From Myxococcus hansupus (lineage in GTDB: Bacteria > Myxococcota > Myxococcia > Myxococcales > Myxococcaceae), in contig NZ_CP012109.1 in NCBI RefSeq assembly GCF_000280925.3, positions 8,964,001-9,028,000 on the forward strand: a DNA stretch of 64,000 nucleotides, written 5' to 3'. Both the position numbers and the translations under genes were made by a program. The notes beneath the pieces were generated by a model. That model was not told the origin of the DNA. It did no database searches and saw nothing but the letters and a program-made list of their open reading frames with translations. Shown here in pieces: positions 24,636 through 33,212 of this stretch. The first letter of the stretch is position 1. The number at the start of each line of letters is the position of its first letter.

Positions 24636-26879
24636 TCAGTACACGTAGGGCGTCCGCTTCGCCCAGGTCGTCTTCCCGTAATGCTTGTGCAGGTAGCGGA
24701 AGGCCGCCTGGGCCTCGGGCGTGCGTTGGCCGCAGCCGCGTTTGCTGGCCCGGACGGCGCGGAACAGCGCGATGGGAGAGCGCGGGTCGTCCGGATGCGC
24801 CTTGGCCCACGCGAGCGCGACGCGCGCGAAGTACGGCACCGAGTTCCCCGCGTCGACGAGCGCCTGCCACTCCCGCGCAGCCTCCTCGGCGTCGGGTGGG
24901 GGCGGGAAATGCGCGGCGGGTAGCTCCTGCTCCTTGGGCGGGCCGCACCACCCGTTGCGCGTATAGGACATGTCCAAGGTGAGGTTGAGCTTGGGGCTGG
25001 TGTCCTGCAGCCGGTCTTCCAGGGGCTGGAGCCGCGCGGAGACCGCGGGCAGGCCCATGAGCAGCAACTGCGCCTCGAACTGGCGCTCCTCGGCGGTCGG
25101 CTTGTCCACGAGCGCCAGCAGCTCCGCCTTCGCCGTCGGGTTGGTCTCCGCCAGGCGCTTCGCCACGCTTTGAAGGGTCGCGTCGTCCCCCGCGATGGCC
25201 GCGCGCGCGAAGGCGGCCCACAGCACCTGCCGGCGAGGGACGGCGGGGTTGCCGTCAATCTCCGCCAGCACGACCAGCCGCTTCGCCGTCAGCCGAGCCT
25301 CCAGGGCGTACACCGTCTTGGGGCTGAAGACGCGCGGCCGGGAATCCCCAGGCGCGTCGTAGGGGCCGCCATAGCTCTCGTCCGAGGTGTAGTCCGCGAC
25401 GTCGCTGAGGGACTCCTTCATCGCCTCGTCCAGGTCCCTCGCCAGCGCGAAGCGTTCATCGCGCAGGAGGTTGCGCGAGGTGGGGCTGTGCCGCACCTGC
25501 TCGGAGGGCACCGTCGCGAGCCGCGCCCGCGCCGCATCCAGGTCCCCGCGCGCATGAAGGACCTGGGCGCTGTAGTAGGCAATGGACACGCCCGCGGGTG
25601 ACTCCGGCGGCACCTTCGCCGCGGCCTCGAGCAGCGCGGGCAGGCCGGGGGACTCGGGCACCGCCGTCTTCAGCGCGGCGAGCAGCCACGTCACATGGCG
25701 GGCCTTCTTCCAGTGGGTCCGCGCCAGGTCATGCTGGGCACGCTGGTAGTGGTCCCGGTTCTCCACCTTGAGCGGCGCGCTGCCCATGGACTGGAGCCAG
25801 GCGTGGAGCTCCGCCGCGGGGGCGGGGAGCCCTTCACACGTCATGTCGAAGCGGATCTTCCAGAGCAGGTTGAGGTCGCCGAGCTCCGAGGCGAGCGCGG
25901 AGCCTGTCCCCGGTTCGAGCACGTGTGACAACAGCTCGCAGGCCCAGGACTCGGGCTGGAGTCGGTAGCGCACGATGCTGCGCAAACCCCGGGCGGGGCC
26001 ATGGACCTCCGCGAGCGCGGGTGACGCGAGGATTCCCGCGATCACCTTGTCGGCCTCGGTGAGGCGGGAGAGGAAGACGCCCGTCGGCTTCTGGGGTTCG
26101 TAGCGGAAGGTCGCCGGGTTCTCCATCAGGGCCTGGCGCACGTGCGTGCGCGCCACGAGATACGCGGCGAGGACCCGGTGGGGCGACTCCTTCGAGTCGG
26201 CGATGGCCTGGAAGGCCGCCATGGCTCCGGGATAGTCATCGCAGTAGAAGCGCGAGGACGCCTCCTGATAGGCGCGCTCGGCCCGGCGGCGGGCCTGCTG
26301 TTCGGGGCTCACGCCTTCGTCGAGTCGAGGGTCGAGCTCCGGCAGGATGGTGCAGACACCGAAGACGGCGTCCTGGTTGCTCAGCCACTCCGCCATCAAC
26401 GCGGGATGTTTCTTCCACGCCTTCGCGAGCGCGTCGGCCGTGTTCGAGGCCCGCCGGAGCGCGTCGTCATGGATGCGGATGCGCTCCGCGTAGTCCGCTT
26501 CGCTCGTCATCAGGGGCTCGTTTTCGGGCGCTTGGGGCACGATGCGCCTGCGGGTTGCCAGCCACCGCTGGAGCTCGGGCGTCACGGTGCTCGAATGCAG
26601 CACGGTGTGCGCGCTCTGCCAGCGGGTCACCAGGTGCCGCTGCTCCTCGGGCGTGGTGGGGATGCCCTTCATCGTCCGGTACGCATGAATGGCGTACATC
26701 GGATTGTCCCAGCCGAGCACGATGCCCAGGCGCCCGGCCGCGAACGGCTCGATGGGAAAGTCCGGCCGCGCGGTGTTGAAGAGCTCCGTTTGATAGGAGC
26801 TGGGGCCACAGGCCCGCGCCTCGGTGGGATGGAGCAGGAGCGAGAGACCACTGGTGCATGCGACGAGCAGCTTCTTCAT
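24636..26879 (-). CDS. Exported protein of unknown function, alpha-helical repeat-like
   Basis: The product has 747 residues from the ATG that overlaps the upstream gene's stop (ATGA at 26876-26879). The start gives a signal peptide ending ARACGPSS. The mature protein is mostly helical, with TPR-like pairs (for example FYCDDYPGAMAAFQAIAD and ARTHVRQALMENPATFRY). No catalytic motif is recognised. It is coupled to the DUF3142-like lipoprotein, so the pair probably works together in the envelope. The family is not known to me. Confidence 0.75.
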   Translation of the reverse strand: MKKLLVACTSGLSLLLHPTEARACGPSSYQTELFNTARPDFPIEPFAAGRLGIVLGWDNPMYAIHAYRTMKGIPTTPEEQRHLVTRWQSAHTVLHSSTVTPELQRWLATRRRIVPQAPENEPLMTSEADYAERIRIHDDALRRASNTADALAKAWKKHPALMAEWLSNQDAVFGVCTILPELDPRLDEGVSPEQQARRRAERAYQEASSRFYCDDYPGAMAAFQAIADSKESPHRVLAAYLVARTHVRQALMENPATFRYEPQKPTGVFLSRLTEADKVIAGILASPALAEVHGPARGLRSIVRYRLQPESWACELLSHVLEPGTGSALASELGDLNLLWKIRFDMTCEGLPAPAAELHAWLQSMGSAPLKVENRDHYQRAQHDLARTHWKKARHVTWLLAALKTAVPESPGLPALLEAAAKVPPESPAGVSIAYYSAQVLHARGDLDAARARLATVPSEQVRHSPTSRNLLRDERFALARDLDEAMKESLSDVADYTSDESYGGPYDAPGDSRPRVFSPKTVYALEARLTAKRLVVLAEIDGNPAVPRRQVLWAAFARAAIAGDDATLQSVAKRLAETNPTAKAELLALVDKPTAEERQFEAQLLLMGLPAVSARLQPLEDRLQDTSPKLNLTLDMSYTRNGWCGPPKEQELPAAHFPPPPDAEEAAREWQALVDAGNSVPYFARVALAWAKAHPDDPRSPIALFRAVRASKRGCGQRTPEAQAAFRYLHKHYGKTTWAKRTPYVY

Positions 26880-27658
26880 GGTGAGAGCCCCGTCACCGCG
26901 CGCGTGAACGCCTCGGGCGTCCAAGGGCGGGGGTTGAAAACATAGAGTGTGGAGACGCCGGGCGGAACAGCCTGCCATTCATCGAGCGCGAGCCCCACGC
27001 TGCCACGGCAGGGCGCGGGCACGCCGCGTGCGAAGCGGGCGCGCCACGTGGACGCGTCCGGGCCCATGCGGAAGAGCTGCGGCACCACCTCGTCCACGGG
27101 CGCGCGCGTCAGCCAGCTCCCCGGCGCGCACCATGACGCCAGGCCGGTGATGGACAGCGTCATCGTGGAGGGCAGGTGTCGTCGGAGCGCCTGGAGCAGC
27201 GCGACGTAGGCCTCGTATTCGGACGCACGGGCGTCGAAGTCGAGCTGGAGCCCCGTCACCTCCGGACGCTTCGCGAGGGCGGCCAGCCGCTCCGCCAGGG
27301 ACTGCAAGCGCTCGGGCGGGTAGTTCGCGAGCGAGGCCTTGGGCTGGGCCTCCAGTCGCACCGTGGCCTGGAGCTTCATGCCGGAGGGGACGTGGAGCGG
27401 ATACCGGCGGGGCTGCTCCCGCACCTCCGTCTCCGTGAGCGCGAGCGTGGCGAGCAGGAAGGCCACGCGGACCGGGCGTCCCGAGTCCGCGAGGAAGCGC
27501 AGGTCCTCGGGGCGCTCCCAGGCCCAGAGCACGACCTGGGGCGGGGCGGGGGGCGGTGAGGACGGACACGCCGCGCACAGGAGCGCCGCGGCGAGGGTGG
27601 CCCATGGGCCGCGCCGTGTCCTTGCTGCCGCGAATGGTGAGGAGGTCTTCGAAGGCAT
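26876..27658 (-). CDS. DUF3142-like lipoprotein
   Basis: The product has 260 residues. The leader ends in ALLCAACPSS, giving a lipobox-like Cys. The core LQLDFDARASEYEAYVALLQALR followed by LSITGLASWC matches DUF3142, a family that looks like a TIM-barrel glycoside-hydrolase-type fold of unknown activity. The LDFD motif sits where such barrels carry catalytic acids. The stop overlaps the next gene by ATGA. Upstream are 70 bases and then the Mla-type ATPase gene on the same strand. Confidence 0.75.
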   Translation of the reverse strand: MPSKTSSPFAAARTRRGPWATLAAALLCAACPSSPPPAPPQVVLWAWERPEDLRFLADSGRPVRVAFLLATLALTETEVREQPRRYPLHVPSGMKLQATVRLEAQPKASLANYPPERLQSLAERLAALAKRPEVTGLQLDFDARASEYEAYVALLQALRRHLPSTMTLSITGLASWCAPGSWLTRAPVDEVVPQLFRMGPDASTWRARFARGVPAPCRGSVGLALDEWQAVPPGVSTLYVFNPRPWTPEAFTRAVTGLSP

Positions 27659-27704
27659 CGTGGTCGCCGGGCCGCGTTCGGGCGGCGGGCCGGACGGTTT
27701 GCAA

Positions 27705-27723
27705 CCCGCGTTCCGTTCGCGGG
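27705..27723 (-). terminator. Weak hairpin after the Mla-type ATPase gene
   Basis: CCCGCG (27705-27710) pairs with CGCGGG (27718-27723) around a 7-base loop, starting 5 bases past the stop of the ABC ATPase gene on the minus strand. There is no T-run, so intrinsic termination is doubtful. Confidence 0.3.
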
Positions 27724-27728
27724 CCGCC

Positions 27729-28526
27729 TCAGGCCTGGGCCGCGCGCCGGCTCTGGGCGCGGCGCTGGAGCCAGTTGCGGAGGAAGGCCTTCACCTCGGG
27801 GTGTTGCGACTCGCGGAAGGTGTCGGGCGGGCCGTACTCCACGACGCGGCCCTCGTGCATGAGCGCCAGGTGGTCCGCCATGCCGAAGGCGGAGGCCACG
27901 TCCGGCGTAATCACCACCGAGGTGGCGCCGAGCTGCTGCTTGCCGGTGGTGATGATTTCGTTCACCGCGGCGGTGGTGAGCGGGTCCAGGCCGGCGGTGG
28001 GGTCGTCGTAGAGGAGAATCTTCGGCTGGAGGATGGTGGCGCGCGCGAAGCCCACGCGCTTCTGCATGCCGCCGGAGAGCTCACCCGGGAAGCGCTGCGT
28101 CGCGTGCGACAGGCCCACCCGCTCCAGCGTCTTGTTCACCAGTTCGGCGATTTCCTTCTCGGGCGTGCGGGTGCGCTCGCGGAGCGGAAAGGCCACGTTG
28201 TCGAAGACGGTGAGCGAGTCGAAGAGGGCGTTGGCCTGGAAGAGGATGCCCTGCTTGCGGCGCATCTCGCTGAGGGCGCTCTCGTTCATCCCCGCGATGT
28301 CCTCGCCCTCCACCTGCACGGAGCCCCGGTCCGGCTGGAGCAACCCCATGATGTGCTTCATCAGCACCGTCTTGCCGGAGCCGGACACGCCCAGCAGCAC
28401 GCAGGTGGTGCCCTCCGGCACCACCAGGTTCACCCCGCGCAGCGCCTGCTGGTCGCCGAAGGACTTGTGCAGGTCCCGCACTTCGATGGCCAGCTTGGGG
28501 GACGGCGAGGGGCTCGTGGTGCTCAT
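27729..28526 (-). CDS. MlaF/Mce-type ABC transporter ATPase with altered catalytic residues
   Basis: The product has 265 residues and resembles MlaF of lipid-trafficking ABC systems. It keeps an intact Walker A (GVSGSGKT, K52), a Q-loop and the LSGGMQ signature (150-155). Two catalytic positions differ: Walker B reads YDDPTAGLDP, with Asp175 in place of the catalytic Glu, and the switch reads ITPD, with Pro208 where His is expected. I confirmed both in the DNA. No permease, MCE or substrate-binding partner gene is adjacent, so it is an orphan. It may bind ATP with slow hydrolysis, or the group may have its own mechanism. Confidence 0.88.
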   Translation of the reverse strand: MSTTSPSPSPKLAIEVRDLHKSFGDQQALRGVNLVVPEGTTCVLLGVSGSGKTVLMKHIMGLLQPDRGSVQVEGEDIAGMNESALSEMRRKQGILFQANALFDSLTVFDNVAFPLRERTRTPEKEIAELVNKTLERVGLSHATQRFPGELSGGMQKRVGFARATILQPKILLYDDPTAGLDPLTTAAVNEIITTGKQQLGATSVVITPDVASAFGMADHLALMHEGRVVEYGPPDTFRESQHPEVKAFLRNWLQRRAQSRRAAQA

Positions 28527-28737
28527 GGCCGCGCGAACATAGTGCGCGTCCGCCGCCTTCCGCCTCCAAGAAGCGGCGGGCGAGCGTCCGGCGAAGGGGC
28601 GCCCGGCCGCCTGGGCTCCCGCCCGGTGTCAGCGGGTGTACGGCGCCTCGCCTCGGGGCTTGCCCTGGGAGCACGGGGCGCGATGCTTCCGCACCTGTGG
28701 GTGTGACAGTGCGACACGAGCCGTGTCCAAGACACCC

Positions 28738-28743
28738 GGGAGG
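28738..28743 (+). promoter_or_regulatory. Ribosome-binding site deciding a TTG start
   Basis: GGGAGG lies 8 bases before the TTG at 28752. The nearby ATG at 28745 is out of frame with the ABC ATPase, so this box supports initiation at TTG. Confidence 0.6.
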
Positions 28744-28751
28744 CATGGCGT

Positions 28752-29765
28752 TTGGCGACGGTGTCCCTGGAGGACGTGCGCAAGGTGTATCGGGGCGGGG
28801 TGGCCGCGGTGAAGGGCGTGAGCCTGGACATCGCGGACGGTGAGTTCATCTCCCTGGTGGGGCCGTCGGGTTGCGGCAAGTCCACGACGCTGAACCTCAT
28901 CGCCGGGCTGGAGGAGATGTCGGGCGGCACGCTGCGCATCGACGGTGCGGTGGTGAACGACATGTCGCCGCGCGAGCGGGACATCGCCATGGTGTTCCAG
29001 AGCTACGCGCTCTACCCGCACCTGGACGTGGCGCGGAACCTGGCCTTCCCGCTGAAGGTCGCGGGGCTGTCGCGGGAGGACATCGACGCGCGCGTGCGCG
29101 AGGTGGCGGCCCTGCTGGGGCTGGACGCGCTGCTCTCGCGCAAGCCGAAGGAGCTGTCGGGCGGTCAGCGGCAACGCGTGGCGCTCGGCCGGGCGCTGGT
29201 GCGGCGGCCCAAGGTGTTCCTCTTCGACGAGCCGCTGTCCAACCTGGACGCGGCGCTGCGCACGCAGATGCGGGGCGAAATCAAGAAGCTGCATGAGCAA
29301 CTCAAGGCCACGTTCATCTACGTCACGCACGACCAGGCGGAGGCGATGACGCTGTCGGACCGCGTGGTGGTGATGCACCAGGGCGCGGTGCAGCAGGTGG
29401 CCCCGCCGCGCGAGCTGTACGACGCGCCCGCGAACCTGTTCGTGGCGGGCTTCTTCGGCGCCCCGCGCATCAACCTGGTGAAGCCCGGGACGCTGGGCCA
29501 GCCGGACGCGGACGTGGTGCTGGGGCTGCGTCCCGAACACCTGGAAGTGGGGCAGGGTGACGCCCCTCCCGGCGCGCTGGAGGGCCGCGTGTACCTGGTG
29601 GAGCCCATGGGCGCGGAGAGCTGGGTGACGGTGGAGTCCGCTGGCGAGCGCCTGGTCGCGCGCGCCGCTGGGGACTTCCGGGTGCCCACCGGCGCGTCCG
29701 TGTGGCTGCGGTACGACGCGTCGAAGCTGCGGCGCTTCGACGCGAAGTCGGGGCGGGCCCTTTGA
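28752..29765 (+). CDS. MalK/UgpC-type ABC transporter ATPase
   Basis: The product has 337 residues. It has Walker A GPSGCGKST (K43), Q-loop FQSYALYPH, signature LSGGQ (135-139), Walker B FLFDEP (D159, E160) and switch H193 in VTHD, so it looks fully active. A C-terminal TOBE/MalK regulatory domain (about 240-337) includes VVLGLRPEHLEV. MalK-type subunits energise import of sugars or glycerol-3-phosphate and are often shared among several permeases. No permease or binding protein is nearby. The start is TTG, supported by a GGGAGG box; the protein then reads MATVSLEDVRKVY, as in relatives. Confidence 0.92.
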   Translation: MATVSLEDVRKVYRGGVAAVKGVSLDIADGEFISLVGPSGCGKSTTLNLIAGLEEMSGGTLRIDGAVVNDMSPRERDIAMVFQSYALYPHLDVARNLAFPLKVAGLSREDIDARVREVAALLGLDALLSRKPKELSGGQRQRVALGRALVRRPKVFLFDEPLSNLDAALRTQMRGEIKKLHEQLKATFIYVTHDQAEAMTLSDRVVVMHQGAVQQVAPPRELYDAPANLFVAGFFGAPRINLVKPGTLGQPDADVVLGLRPEHLEVGQGDAPPGALEGRVYLVEPMGAESWVTVESAGERLVARAAGDFRVPTGASVWLRYDASKLRRFDAKSGRAL

Positions 29766-29777
29766 GGGGCTTGGCGG

Positions 29778-30311
29778 CTACCGGAGGAACCGGAAGTTCT
29801 CCTCGGGGAAGGCTTCCTTGGCGAGCTGGTACAGGAACGTGTAGTCCGACAGGACGCCCACGTTGCGCGAGGCAATCTGCTCGCCCTTCGCATCGATGTA
29901 GATGAACTGGATGCAGCCCAGGCAGACGATGACATCCATCCACGTGTTGCCGCGCCAGTAGCGCAGCGCGATGTCCGGGTTGAACCCGCACTTCTTTTCC
30001 GGGATGGGGTTGGGTTCGGACGCCGGGACGAAGGCGGCCGCCAATTGCTTGCGGTGTTCCTTGCTCAGCTCGGGGCCCTCCTGGGGGAGCACGAAGTTCT
30101 TGCCGCTGCGGGGAAGGTCTTCCTCCTTCACGCCCGGGGGCAGGTCGCGATAGTCGCGGCCCCAGGACGTCGGGTGGTCCGCGAGGAATATCTGCACCCG
30201 GTCCGGGCGGCGGAGGAAGTCCTCGTGGGACGCCCCGAACGTGAAGGCGTCCGCGGTACAGGAGAGGGCGGCTGGGATGACCAGCAGGACGGCGAGAAAC
30301 GGCGTGCGCAT
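29778..30311 (-). CDS. Exported protein of unknown function
   Basis: The product has 177 residues. The leader MRTPFLAVLLVIPAALSCTAD has a lipobox-like ALSC, so it may be a lipoprotein. The mature region has a few spaced cysteines (CGFNPD, VCLGCIQF) and a central YWRGNTWMDVIVCL strand. I recognise no family. It is convergent with the MalK-type gene, 12 bases away. Confidence 0.7.
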   Translation of the reverse strand: MRTPFLAVLLVIPAALSCTADAFTFGASHEDFLRRPDRVQIFLADHPTSWGRDYRDLPPGVKEEDLPRSGKNFVLPQEGPELSKEHRKQLAAAFVPASEPNPIPEKKCGFNPDIALRYWRGNTWMDVIVCLGCIQFIYIDAKGEQIASRNVGVLSDYTFLYQLAKEAFPEENFRFLR

Positions 30312-30369
30312 CGGGCGAGCCTATCGCGTCTTCCCTGGACTGATAGGAATCAGCGCATGGCGACTCGCG

Positions 30370-30567
30370 TCAGGCGTAGACCTGCTCCCCCTCGAGCGAC
30401 ATGTCGAGCCGCCGGTTGAGCTGGTCCAGCCGGGTGAAGCGCTCGCGCAACAGGTCGCGGTAGGCGCTCGGCCCCGCTTGGGCAATCTCTTCCTGAAGCG
30501 CGCGCAGCGCCGAGTCCAACGCTTGCTTCATCTCGCGAGCCTCCACCGCGGACAGTTCCACCAGCAT
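30370..30567 (-). CDS. Small helical protein
   Basis: The product has 65 residues, mostly charged heptad-like helix (EMKQALDSALRALQEEIAQ and RERFTRLDQLNRRLDM). A strong AGGAGGTG box precedes the ATG at 30567. It may be a small coiled-coil regulatory or structural protein; the family is unknown. Longer in-frame starts lack a ribosome-binding site. Confidence 0.7.
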   Translation of the reverse strand: MLVELSAVEAREMKQALDSALRALQEEIAQAGPSAYRDLLRERFTRLDQLNRRLDMSLEGEQVYA

Positions 30568-30738
30568 GGTGCACCTCCTGCGCGGAACGTTAGGCACGCG
30601 CGTGAAGGGGCAGCGTTTGCGTTTGCCTGGAACGGGCGGGGCCAGGCGCCCTGGCGCTGGGTGCAATGGGCCCTGCCCGCTCGCACCGTTGTCTGGGATG
30701 CCCGGACGCAGGGGCCGCCCGAACGCGAGGAGGCCGGA

Positions 30739-31059
30739 ATGATTCGGACAGACGCGGTACACGAAGGCATGACGGTGCGGACGGCGAAGGGCGTCGTCCT
30801 GGGGCACGTGACGGCCATCGGAGACACGCACTTCGAACTGGAGCCCGGGCTCGTCCCCATCCCCCGGCGTGACTACCTGGTGGAGTTCTCCGACGTGGAC
30901 TTCATCAGCGGCAAGGACGTCTACCTGGTCGACGCGGACCATCCGCTCCTCACGCTGGAGGTGGATGACGACGGCGGCGCGCTTCCACCCCGTCATTCAA
31001 GGGGCATGGACCGGGAGCCGGTGAACGAGGGCCTGGAGTCCGAGCCCGCGCGCGAGTGA
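30739..31059 (+). CDS. DUF2171/PRC-barrel-like small protein
   Basis: The product has 106 residues. The pattern VHEGMTVRTAKGVVLGHVTAI, then HFELEPG and VEFSDVDFI, fits the DUF2171/PRC-barrel type, small beta-barrels found in soluble or RNA/photosystem-associated proteins. A GAGGAGG box precedes the ATG. It is divergent from the small helical gene across 171 bases. No clear role is known. Confidence 0.75.
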   Translation: MIRTDAVHEGMTVRTAKGVVLGHVTAIGDTHFELEPGLVPIPRRDYLVEFSDVDFISGKDVYLVDADHPLLTLEVDDDGGALPPRHSRGMDREPVNEGLESEPARE

Positions 31060-31221
31060 GTGACGCAGGGCGTTGCATGGCGGGGTGGCGCCGCTCCCGG
31101 GTGGGGTCTCACCGGTCCCCGGGGGAGGGTTAAGCGTCGGGAATCACTCAGGTTGGCCAGCCCTGGAATGTCAGACGGTCAGGTTAAACGTGACCGCTTC
31201 GACGGGCCTTCCAGGTGGGTT

Positions 31222-32412
31222 ATGCAACGGTTTTCGACGTCATGCGTCACGGTCATGCTTTTCGCTCTCATGTTCTCCTGCAGCGCGGGTCCGCGTTCGG
31301 AGGACGGCGATTCCGGGGTGGTGGGGCAGGGGCTGACGCTCGCCTCGCCGCGCAAGCTGCTGCCCTTCGTCACGTTGGATGACGGGCGCGTGCTGGCCGC
31401 CGGCGGGCATGACGGCCACCGCACGCTGTCGAGCTGCGAGGTGTTCGAGCCCGCGACGGGCCGCTGGAGTGAGACGGGGCCTTTGCGCACGCGCCGGCGC
31501 AACCACGCGGCGGTGCGGCTGACGGACGGGCGCGTGCTGGTGATGGGCGGCTCGAACGGCGTGGCCATGGGCGCGCTCGCGGAGGCGGAGGTGTACTCGC
31601 CTGTCGCCGGGACGTGGACGGAGGTGGCCCGCATGGCCGTGGCGCGCAATGACCCGGCGGCGGTGCGCCTGGCGGATGGACGGGTGCTGGTGGCGGGCGG
31701 CACGGACGTGGACCTGCGGCCCCTGCGCTCGGCGGAGGTGTTCGACCCGGAGACGGGGACGTGGAGCTTCGTGTCGCCTCCGGGCTTCGTGCGGGGCGGC
31801 GCCCTGACGGCGGTGCTGTTGGACACGGGCAAGGTGCTCTTCGTGAGCGGGCTCCAGGCGGAGCTTTACGACGCGGTGACGGACCTCTGGGAGAAGGCGG
31901 GACCCGCGGGGGGCGCGGCGGGGACGCACCGGTTGGCGCATTCGGTGACGTTGCTGCAGGACGGGCGCGTGTTGGTGGTGGGCGGGACGACGGCGCGCGC
32001 CGCGGCCACGGCGGAGGTGTACTCACCCCAGACGGGAACGTGGACGCTGGTGGCCGCGCCCCAGGTGCCTCGCGAGCACCACGCCACGGTGGTGTTGCCG
32101 GATGGCGCGGTGCTGGTGATGGGCGGCGAGCACTACACGACGGGGGCGCTCGCGTCCGTGGAGCGCTTCGACCCGCGGACGGAGACGTGGTCCTCCGAAC
32201 CCGCGTTGGAGGAGCCGCGTGAGAAGCTGGGCGCCCTGGCGCTGGTGGATGGCGCGGTGCTGGTGATGGGCGGAGGCAATGAGGCGATGGGCATGCTCAT
32301 CGAGGCCGAGCGCTATGTGCCGGGGACGTGTGGCGTGCAGCCGTGCTCGGCGCCGCAGCCGGCCAGCGTGCAGGGCGTGGCGGCGCTCCCGGTGTCCGGG
32401 TTGGCCGAGTAG
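31222..32412 (+). CDS. Kelch-repeat lipoprotein (beta-propeller)
   Basis: The product has 396 residues from the ATG at 31222, giving lipobox LMFSCSA. Seven repeats of about 45-50 residues carry DGRVLVMGG/DGAVLVMGG-type motifs (DGRVLAAGG, DGRVLVAGG, TGKVLFVSG, DGRVLVVGG and others), consistent with a seven-bladed kelch propeller on the cell surface. Such lipoproteins are common in myxobacteria and likely bind carbohydrate or protein partners. An AGGTGG box precedes the start. No operon partner is evident. Confidence 0.85.
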   Translation: MQRFSTSCVTVMLFALMFSCSAGPRSEDGDSGVVGQGLTLASPRKLLPFVTLDDGRVLAAGGHDGHRTLSSCEVFEPATGRWSETGPLRTRRRNHAAVRLTDGRVLVMGGSNGVAMGALAEAEVYSPVAGTWTEVARMAVARNDPAAVRLADGRVLVAGGTDVDLRPLRSAEVFDPETGTWSFVSPPGFVRGGALTAVLLDTGKVLFVSGLQAELYDAVTDLWEKAGPAGGAAGTHRLAHSVTLLQDGRVLVVGGTTARAAATAEVYSPQTGTWTLVAAPQVPREHHATVVLPDGAVLVMGGEHYTTGALASVERFDPRTETWSSEPALEEPREKLGALALVDGAVLVMGGGNEAMGMLIEAERYVPGTCGVQPCSAPQPASVQGVAALPVSGLAE

Positions 32413-32716
32413 GCGGGCGGCGCGCTGTGGCCACAGCGTGCCGGAGCCGGCCCGTGTGGTGCGCGTGGTGGCCGTTCCGTTGCTCGGGAGGGGTGAGTGA
32501 TGGATCGGCACGCGCTGGGCAGTCCGGCGCTGGAGTTGGCCCGTGCAATGCGCATGGCGACCCTTTGGGGCTCCGTGATGGAACAGCGCGAAGCCGTTCT
32601 CGGCACGCCACTGCAGGCCCGTGCGCGGGGCGTGGCTGCCCTCTCGACGTCCGGGCCTGTCGAGGGAGCCCGCCGCGCCAGTGACTTGGATGCCCATGCC
32701 GGGTGAGAGTGCGGGC
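32413..32716 (+). other. Intergenic stretch containing one doubtful small reading frame
   Basis: Apart from the possible 68-codon frame at 32500-32706, I see no hairpin, repeat or promoter I can defend here. Confidence 0.4.
32500..32706 (+). CDS. Possible small protein (68 residues)
   Basis: The frame MDRHALGSPALELARAM... runs 68 codons. A GGGAGGGG box lies about 6-8 bases before the ATG and the stop falls 10 bases before the next gene. The protein is Ala/Arg-rich with no signal peptide or recognisable motif. Frames of this length arise by chance in GC-rich DNA, so I keep confidence low. Confidence 0.3.
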   Translation: MDRHALGSPALELARAMRMATLWGSVMEQREAVLGTPLQARARGVAALSTSGPVEGARRASDLDAHAG

Positions 32717-33091
32717 ATGAACCCGAGGATGGCTCCGCTGGTGATGTCGACGTGGCTGTGGGCGTGTGGTGGCGCGGAGCCGCAGCAGCTCTCCTACGTG
32801 GGTTGGGCGGAGCGGTCGGCGGCCTCGGCCTGTGCCCACACCGAGCTGTGCGGAACGCTGGAGGTGCCTCGCGAGCAGTGCGAGGCGGACCTCTTCGCGG
32901 CCTACGCGGCGGTGGAGGCCCGACTCGCGCGTGGCGACACCGGCGCGAAGGCGGGCTGTGTGCAGTGCATGCGCATCCGCGCCGAGGAGTTCGACGTGGC
33001 CACCGCGAGCGGGTGTCAGCAGGTTCCCAACGAGGCGCGGCTGCTCGCGGTGTGCGGCGAGGACAACGCGGCCTGTGCGGGCGTGCCCTGA
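32717..33091 (+). CDS. Small Cys-rich lipoprotein
   Basis: The product has 124 residues from the ATG at 32717. The short leader ends in lipobox LWACGG. The mature part has about nine cysteines (ACAHTELC, EQCEAD, GCVQCM, SGCQQV, VCGEDNAAC), probably disulfide-bonded outside the cytoplasm. No family is recognised. It ends 121 bases before an M24 aminopeptidase on the same strand. Confidence 0.65.
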   Translation: MNPRMAPLVMSTWLWACGGAEPQQLSYVGWAERSAASACAHTELCGTLEVPREQCEADLFAAYAAVEARLARGDTGAKAGCVQCMRIRAEEFDVATASGCQQVPNEARLLAVCGEDNAACAGVP

Positions 33092-33122
33092 CGCGCGCGA
33101 GTTGAGGGCTGCTCACCGCGTT

Positions 33123-33151
33123 CCGGAGTCTCCGGGCTCACGGGGCCCGTG
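33123..33151 (+). promoter_or_regulatory. Two adjacent 13-bp palindromes upstream of the M24 peptidase gene
   Basis: CCGGAGTCTCCGG (33123-33135) and CACGGGGCCCGTG (33139-33151) are each perfect 6-1-6 inverted repeats, 3 bases apart with centres 16 bases apart. They lie 61-90 bases before the peptidase ATG. They could be paired operator sites, or the first could help end the upstream transcript. GC-rich DNA produces such repeats by chance. Confidence 0.3.
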
Positions 33152-33212
33152 CGCGGCATGACGCGTGAAGTCCGCGCGCGCCGCGTGGCCGTGCGTGACA
33201 GACTGCGCGGCC

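Noticed and set aside
33165..33212. Upstream start of the M24 peptidase gene
   Set aside because: It adds 16 residues ahead of a clean lipoprotein signal; ATG at 33213 fits the leader better.
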